From Leptolinea sp. (GTDB lineage: Bacteria > Chloroflexota > Anaerolineae > Anaerolineales > Anaerolineaceae), in assembly GCA_022837205.1 (NCBI GenBank), contig JALHEL010000034.1, positions 1 to 10,277 on the forward strand: a DNA stretch of 10,277 nucleotides, written 5' to 3'. Position 1 is the first letter of the stretch. Every line of letters begins with the position of its first letter. Both the position numbers and the translations under genes were made by a program. Below, piece after piece: positions 7,198 to 10,277 of the stretch. The notes beneath the pieces were generated by a model that saw only the letters and a program-made list of their open reading frames with translations, was not told where the DNA came from and searched no databases.

Positions 7198-7225
7198 TTT
7201 GCATCCCGAACCGTTATTGTGACTC

Positions 7226-7254
7226 TGTTCAGCCCCTTTCAATTCCTTTATAAT
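7226..7254 (+). promoter_or_regulatory. Promoter of the DUF951-tsaEB-rimI-udg transcript
   Basis: A perfect TATAAT at 7249-7254 lies six bases before the ATG at 7261. With a 17-base spacer, the -35 position (7226-7231) reads TGTTCA, which matches TTGACA at only three of six positions. No Shine-Dalgarno of useful spacing precedes the ATG, so a leaderless transcript is predicted. It is divergent from the M50 promoter, with the two -10 boxes separated by 54 bases. Confidence 0.65.
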
Positions 7255-7260
7255 TGCAGG

Positions 7261-7485
7261 ATGGATGAGGAGTACGAGCTTGGCGATTTGATCACATTAA
7301 AAAAAATGCATCCATGCGGTTCCAATCAGTGGGTAGTGGTTCGGCTTGGCGCCGAGATTGGGCTGGAATGTTTAAATTGTCATCATCGCGTCTTGCTGAC
7401 CAGAAGAGAATTATCGCATAAAATGAAGGGGAAACCGCAAAAGAATCCCGAACGTCCATCTGAGTCTTCGGAACCTTCAACATAA
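7261..7485 (+). CDS. DUF951 family protein, small Cys/His-motif protein
   Basis: A 74-residue protein of the DUF951 family, whose function is not established. It shows the family signature: ITLKKMHPCGSNQWVVVRLG (11-30) followed by CLNCHHRVLLTRREL (37-51). The cysteines at 19, 37 and 40 with nearby histidines (17, 41, 42) could bind a metal, which is inference. The last 20 residues are polar and look disordered. The frame is open back to a GTG at 7219, but those residues (MTLFSPFQFLYNC) would span the promoter; the family begins close to the ATG at 7261, where TATAAT sits six bases upstream. It lies 60 bases before tsaE and may share its transcript. Confidence 0.85.
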   Translation: MDEEYELGDLITLKKMHPCGSNQWVVVRLGAEIGLECLNCHHRVLLTRRELSHKMKGKPQKNPERPSESSEPST

Positions 7486-7532
7486 AACAAATTCGAGCAA
7501 ATCTGATACTTTTCTTCCCAACCTGATATCTT

Positions 7533-7538
7533 AAAGGA
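7533..7538 (+). promoter_or_regulatory. Ribosome-binding site that supports the GTG start of tsaE
   Basis: AAAGGA lies seven bases upstream of the GTG at 7546, and no ATG in that frame is available near the N-terminus. A possible internal promoter, TGATATCTT (7524-7532), is present just upstream but is a poor match. Confidence 0.6.
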
Positions 7539-7545
7539 TCCGTTT

Positions 7546-8040
7546 GTGCCTATTCTTGATTCGGAAACATTGGAAATTTTCAGCAGAAGCGCCGACCAAA
7601 CCCGGCGGTTTGGGATGCGTCTGGGAAGAATGTTACAAAACGGTGACGTTTTGTGCTTCAGCGGAGATTTGGGATCGGGGAAAACCACTTTTATCCAAGG
7701 AATCGCACAGGGATGGGGCAGTGTCGATCAGGTAACAAGCCCGACTTTTGTCCTGGTAAATGAGTATTACCGAATGGACGGAAGCACACTTTTTCATATG
7801 GACGCATATCGTATCGACAGCACCCTTGAAGCGGAAGAGCTCGATATCGACCGCATGCTGCATCAAGGCGTGTTAGTCGTCGAATGGGCGGAAAGAATTG
7901 ATTCCGTTCTTCCGAAAGAAAGATTGACAATCAAAATGGCTTGGGTGGCCGATGAACAACGCAGCCTGGTCATGGTTCCATACGGGGAACGTTATCAAAC
8001 CTTATTGCATTCATTTCGCCACCGGTCTTTCGGAGTTTAA
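7546..8040 (+). CDS. tsaE: tRNA t6A37 biosynthesis ATPase TsaE
   Basis: TsaE is the ATPase that works with TsaB and TsaD in placing the threonylcarbamoyl group on A37 of ANN-decoding tRNAs. The 164-residue protein has Walker A GDLGSGKTT (40-48), the family motif SPTFVLVNEY (65-74), the HMDAYRI segment (84-90) that stands for the usual HxDxYR, and VVEWAER (111-117) in place of the common EWPE motif. The start is GTG with a good AAAGGA. The stop is six bases before the tsaB start. The C-terminal 15 or so residues (HRSFGV end) are not conserved in the family as far as I know. Confidence 0.95.
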   Translation: MPILDSETLEIFSRSADQTRRFGMRLGRMLQNGDVLCFSGDLGSGKTTFIQGIAQGWGSVDQVTSPTFVLVNEYYRMDGSTLFHMDAYRIDSTLEAEELDIDRMLHQGVLVVEWAERIDSVLPKERLTIKMAWVADEQRSLVMVPYGERYQTLLHSFRHRSFGV

Positions 8041-8046
8041 ATAAAT

Positions 8047-8715
8047 ATGTTATTAGCAATTGACACTTCTACCAGTAATATCGGAATCGCCGTTTATGAC
8101 GGAAACAGTATCATCGGAGAGGCAAATTGGCTGAGTCTGAATCGGCATACCGTCATTCTTGCCGCTTCCGTCAAAAATCTTTTCGATACGGTTGATACGG
8201 ATATCTCAAAACTCCGCGGCATAGCGGTTGCAATGGGTCCCGGATCGTTCACCAGCCTGCGTGTCGGCCTTTCATTTGCAAAAGGAATGGCGCTGGGGTT
8301 GGATATTCCGGTCATCGGTGTCCCGACTTTGGATATTCTCGCAGCCGCTCAGCCGATAAACGGATTGCCGCTCTGTGCTGTCTTACAGGCAGGCAGAACA
8401 AAGCTTGCTGCAGCTTTTTACAATCCTTCGAAAGATAAATGGGCGGAAAGTTTACCGGTTTCCGTCTATACGACAGAAAGTCTGTGTGAAGCGATTACGG
8501 AACCGACAACGGTCTGCGGAGAATTGACCGCAGATATGCGTACCTATTTTCGCAGAAACAATAAGAATATTCGAATGGCATCACCGGCAATGTGTTTACG
8601 AAGGGCGGGTTTTTTAGCCGAAATTGCTTGGGCTCGTCTTGAAAAAGGAGATTATCCTCCTCCAAACACCCTGTCTCCGATCTATCTTCATACGAAAGAG
8701 CCGATTTCGCAATAA
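8047..8715 (+). CDS. tsaB: tRNA t6A37 biosynthesis protein TsaB
   Basis: TsaB is the inactive ASKHA-fold partner that dimerises with TsaD in t6A synthesis. The 222-residue protein starts with the phosphate-1-like strand LLAIDTSTSNIGIAVYD (2-18). It has the hallmark GPGSFTSLRVGLSFAKGMA (64-82) and ends in SPIYLHTKEPISQ, the usual TsaB ending. GGAG within the end of tsaE (8032-8035) is a distant ribosome-binding candidate, 11 bases upstream. The tsaE-tsaB-rimI order is a common bacterial arrangement. TsaD and TsaC/Sua5 are not in this window. Confidence 0.95.
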   Translation: MLLAIDTSTSNIGIAVYDGNSIIGEANWLSLNRHTVILAASVKNLFDTVDTDISKLRGIAVAMGPGSFTSLRVGLSFAKGMALGLDIPVIGVPTLDILAAAQPINGLPLCAVLQAGRTKLAAAFYNPSKDKWAESLPVSVYTTESLCEAITEPTTVCGELTADMRTYFRRNNKNIRMASPAMCLRRAGFLAEIAWARLEKGDYPPPNTLSPIYLHTKEPISQ

Positions 8716-8717
8716 AT

Positions 8718-9236
8718 ATGATCGGGCGCACTGACATTTCCATTCGCAGAATGGTTTTAACGGATATCCCGGCAGTATTCACAATCGACCAAGCTTCGGC
8801 TGCTCTGTATTGGCCGCAAAGTTCTTATTATTTTGAAGTCGAAAGGAACGAGGCATCACGCCCCTGGGTAGCGGTCGACTCTCAGCAACGTGTCTGCGGA
8901 TTTCTTGTCCTTTGGCTTATAATGGACGAGCTTCATGTCGCGAATTTTGCCGTTCATCCCGATTACCGCCGCCGGGGGATCGGCGATGCATTAATGCAAA
9001 ACGGATTGTATGAAGGTTGGAAAGAAGGGGCAAGGATCTCTTACCTTGAAGTCCGAGCCGGTAATTCAGCCGCAATATCCTTATATGAAAAGATCGGTTA
9101 TCGGGTCGTCAATATTCGAAGACATTACTATCAGGACAATCAAGAAGATGCTCTGATGATGAATTTGGAAAAACAAGATTATCAAACTTATATCCTGACA
9201 TTGGAGAAGTTATGGATGATTCCTACGAAAAAATGA
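8718..9236 (+). CDS. rimI: RimI-type GNAT N-acetyltransferase
   Basis: A GNAT-family acetyltransferase of 172 residues. RimI in E. coli acetylates the N-terminal alanine of ribosomal protein S18; the substrate here is inferred only from homology and position. Visible family parts are IRRMVLTDIPAVFTID (9-24), the strand DELHVANFAVHPDYRRRGIG (70-89) with the acetyl-CoA loop RRRGIG (84-89), NSAAISLYEKIGYR (116-129), and RRHYY (134-138), whose Tyr is typical of RimI. About 22 residues after LMMNLE extend beyond the usual end. The start is two bases after the tsaB stop, and the last 25 bases overlap the uracil-DNA glycosylase gene. Confidence 0.9.
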   Translation: MIGRTDISIRRMVLTDIPAVFTIDQASAALYWPQSSYYFEVERNEASRPWVAVDSQQRVCGFLVLWLIMDELHVANFAVHPDYRRRGIGDALMQNGLYEGWKEGARISYLEVRAGNSAAISLYEKIGYRVVNIRRHYYQDNQEDALMMNLEKQDYQTYILTLEKLWMIPTKK

Positions 9237-9871
9237 CTCAACTTGCACAACAAATCGCCGTTTGCGAAAAGTGTCAACTTCATTTATCCAGAAAAAAATC
9301 CGTCCCCGGAGAAGGGAATATTCATTCCAAAATCCTTTTCATCGGGGAGGGCCCCGGTTTGAATGAAAATGAAACCGGCAGACCTTTTGTCGGCCAAGCC
9401 GGTAATTTTCTCAACGAACTGCTTTCGACGGCCAAACTGAAACGACAGGATGTTTTTATCACAAACGTTGTTAAATGCAGACCCCCGGCTAATCGTGATC
9501 CGCTGCCCGAAGAATTGACCGCCTGCTCTTCCTTTTTGGATGAACAAATTCGGCTGATTGACCCGTTGGTCATCGTTACTTTAGGGAGGTTTTCGATGGG
9601 GCGCTATTTTCCGCTTGCGAGAATCAGTTCGATCCATGGGAAGGGCCATTGGGTGGACGGGCGGATGATCGTTCCGATGTTTCATCCGGCGGCTGCATTG
9701 CATCAACCGAATTTACGGGACAGTATTATGCATGATTTTGCCCTTTTACCGACCTATATTCATGAAGTGGAAGAGAAAATTACAGCGGAACCGGTTGAAA
9801 ATGCCAATCCGGCCTCTGAAGCAGCCGAGAAAAAAGAAGCGACAGACGGCGTTCAGCTTTCGCTCTTTTAG
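9212..9871 (+). CDS. udg: Family-4 uracil-DNA glycosylase, iron-sulfur type
   Basis: This enzyme removes uracil from DNA to start base-excision repair. The 219-residue protein has the four Cys expected to bind a 4Fe-4S cluster: C18 and C21 (CEKC), C89 (VVKCRPP) and C105 (TACSSF). Motif 1 is GEGPG (45-49), where the family usually has GEAPG or GExPG, and the C-terminal motif is HPAAAL (158-163). The GRPFVGQAG segment (56-64) is also typical. Residues 186-214 form an acidic, Ala/Glu-rich linker that looks disordered. The protein ends in QLSLF (215-219), matching the bacterial sliding-clamp-binding consensus. GGAG five bases before the ATG supports the start, and the gene begins 25 bases inside the rimI end in another frame. 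Confidence 0.95.
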   Translation: MDDSYEKMTQLAQQIAVCEKCQLHLSRKKSVPGEGNIHSKILFIGEGPGLNENETGRPFVGQAGNFLNELLSTAKLKRQDVFITNVVKCRPPANRDPLPEELTACSSFLDEQIRLIDPLVIVTLGRFSMGRYFPLARISSIHGKGHWVDGRMIVPMFHPAAALHQPNLRDSIMHDFALLPTYIHEVEEKITAEPVENANPASEAAEKKEATDGVQLSLF

Positions 9872-9900
9872 CCGGCTCGTAAAGATCAATCCCTCTGCTT

Positions 9901-9906
9901 TATAAT
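9901..9906 (+). promoter_or_regulatory. Candidate -10 box for the glycosyltransferase gene
   Basis: A perfect TATAAT sits 30 bases after the glycosylase stop and 30 bases before the TTG start of the next gene. Transcription from it would give a leader of about 24 bases that contains the AAAGGA ribosome-binding site. No -35 match is seen at 16-18 bases, so promoter activity is not certain. Confidence 0.45.
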
Positions 9907-9922
9907 TAGTTCAGATTAAATA

Positions 9923-9928
9923 AAAGGA
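9923..9928 (+). promoter_or_regulatory. Ribosome-binding site that sets the TTG start of the glycosyltransferase
   Basis: AAAGGA lies eight bases upstream of the TTG at 9937. The first in-frame ATG is 33 codons later, inside a conserved strand, so this site decides the start. Confidence 0.7.
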
Positions 9929-9936
9929 TCAAACCC

Positions 9937-10277
9937 TTGAAAGTTATTTTTTTCGCCAATACAGACTGGTACCTCTATAATTTTCGACTGGATTTTGCGA
10001 AATATCTCCGTGAAAAAGGGTGGGAAGTCGTATTAATGGCACCGGCGGGGGAGCATACCGAAAAACTGACAGCAGCCGGTTTTCGATTTATTCCTTTTGA
10101 ATTCTCACGAAAAGGGATGAATCCATTTATCGAACAGCGAACCATTCAGCGAATAAAGAAAATTTATGCGGAAGAAAAGCCGGATCTGGTTCATCATTTT
10201 ACGATTAAATGCGTTATATACGGATCTCTTGCCGCCAAAGAGGTCGGGATTCGAGCGATTGTCAATTCCATCACCGG
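9937..10277 (+). CDS. GT4-type glycosyltransferase, N-terminal part (cut by window end)
   Basis: The frame from the TTG at 9937 runs open for 113 codons to the window edge. It begins MKVIFFANTDWYLYNFRLDF, followed by a strand-helix pattern (GWEVVLMAPAGEHTEKLTAAG), then RKGMNPF, and DLVHHFTIKCVIYGSLAA near residues 87-104. This is the acceptor-side N-terminal half of the GT-B fold seen in the glycosyltransferase-4 group that transfers sugars onto lipid-linked or polysaccharide acceptors, often in cell-surface polysaccharide clusters. The donor-binding half with the EX7E motif lies beyond the window, so neither the sugar nor the acceptor can be named. The gene may begin a separate surface-polysaccharide locus downstream of the DNA repair gene. 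Confidence 0.88.
   Translation, partial: MKVIFFANTDWYLYNFRLDFAKYLREKGWEVVLMAPAGEHTEKLTAAGFRFIPFEFSRKGMNPFIEQRTIQRIKKIYAEEKPDLVHHFTIKCVIYGSLAAKEVGIRAIVNSIT

Noticed and set aside
7183..7242. Longer form of the M50 protease starting at 7242
   Set aside because: The extra 20 residues are polar with several Cys and run through a perfect extended -10 promoter; family members start just before the first HExxH helix.
7219..7260. Longer form of the DUF951 protein starting at a GTG at 7219
   Set aside because: The extension would cover the TATAAT box at 7249-7254, and the family normally starts close to the ATG at 7261.
9871..9900. Terminator after the uracil-DNA glycosylase gene (GCCGGC just past the stop)
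   Set aside because: The inverted repeat is too short, and no T-run follows it.

Overview
The window reads as ordinary chromosomal DNA of a bacterium with moderate GC content. My best guess is a Chloroflexota (Anaerolineae-like) genome. This rests on three things: two periplasmic-adaptor-type genes in tandem ahead of a MacB-like ABC ATPase, a tsaE-tsaB-rimI-udg cluster, and a TyrA-like gene next to an M50 protease. This placement is inference from gene content and protein style; there is no rRNA or other marker here to settle it. I see no mobile element, tRNA, rRNA or CRISPR array.

Layout. (1) Positions 1-3109, minus strand: an efflux operon read right to left. It holds a lipoprotein adaptor (1751-3109), a membrane-anchored MacA/HlyD-type adaptor with a Gly/Pro-rich tail (62-1669), and the first 15 codons of the next gene (1-45), probably the ABC ATPase. 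(2) 3110-3401: an AT-rich intergenic stretch between divergent transcripts. (3) 3402-4298, plus strand: a YitT-family membrane protein, convergent with era and only 10 bases from it. (4) 4309-7182, minus strand: a compact operon of M50 site-2-type protease, TyrA-like dehydrogenase-fold protein, GIY-YIG domain protein and Era GTPase. (5) 7183-7260: a 78-base divergent promoter region. (6) 7261-9871, plus strand: DUF951 protein, TsaE, TsaB, RimI-type acetyltransferase and family-4 uracil-DNA glycosylase, tightly packed from tsaE on. (7) 9937-end: the first 113 codons of a GT4-type glycosyltransferase with a TTG start and a good ribosome-binding site.

How the genes work together. TsaE and TsaB are two parts of the tRNA t6A37 machinery; TsaD and TsaC are not in the window. 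RimI is their frequent companion. Era matures 16S rRNA and the 30S subunit. The two adaptors and the cut-off ATPase gene should form one ABC-type export assembly.

Most informative observations: the two genes that diverge from 7183-7260 each carry a perfect TATAAT exactly six bases before their ATG, with no Shine-Dalgarno, which points to leaderless mRNAs and moves both starts inward from the longest open frames. The TyrA-like protein keeps its dinucleotide-binding loop but has lost the histidine and serine signatures of prephenate dehydrogenases. The glycosylase ends in QLSLF, the consensus sliding-clamp-binding pentapeptide. I did not find a clearly new multi-gene system.
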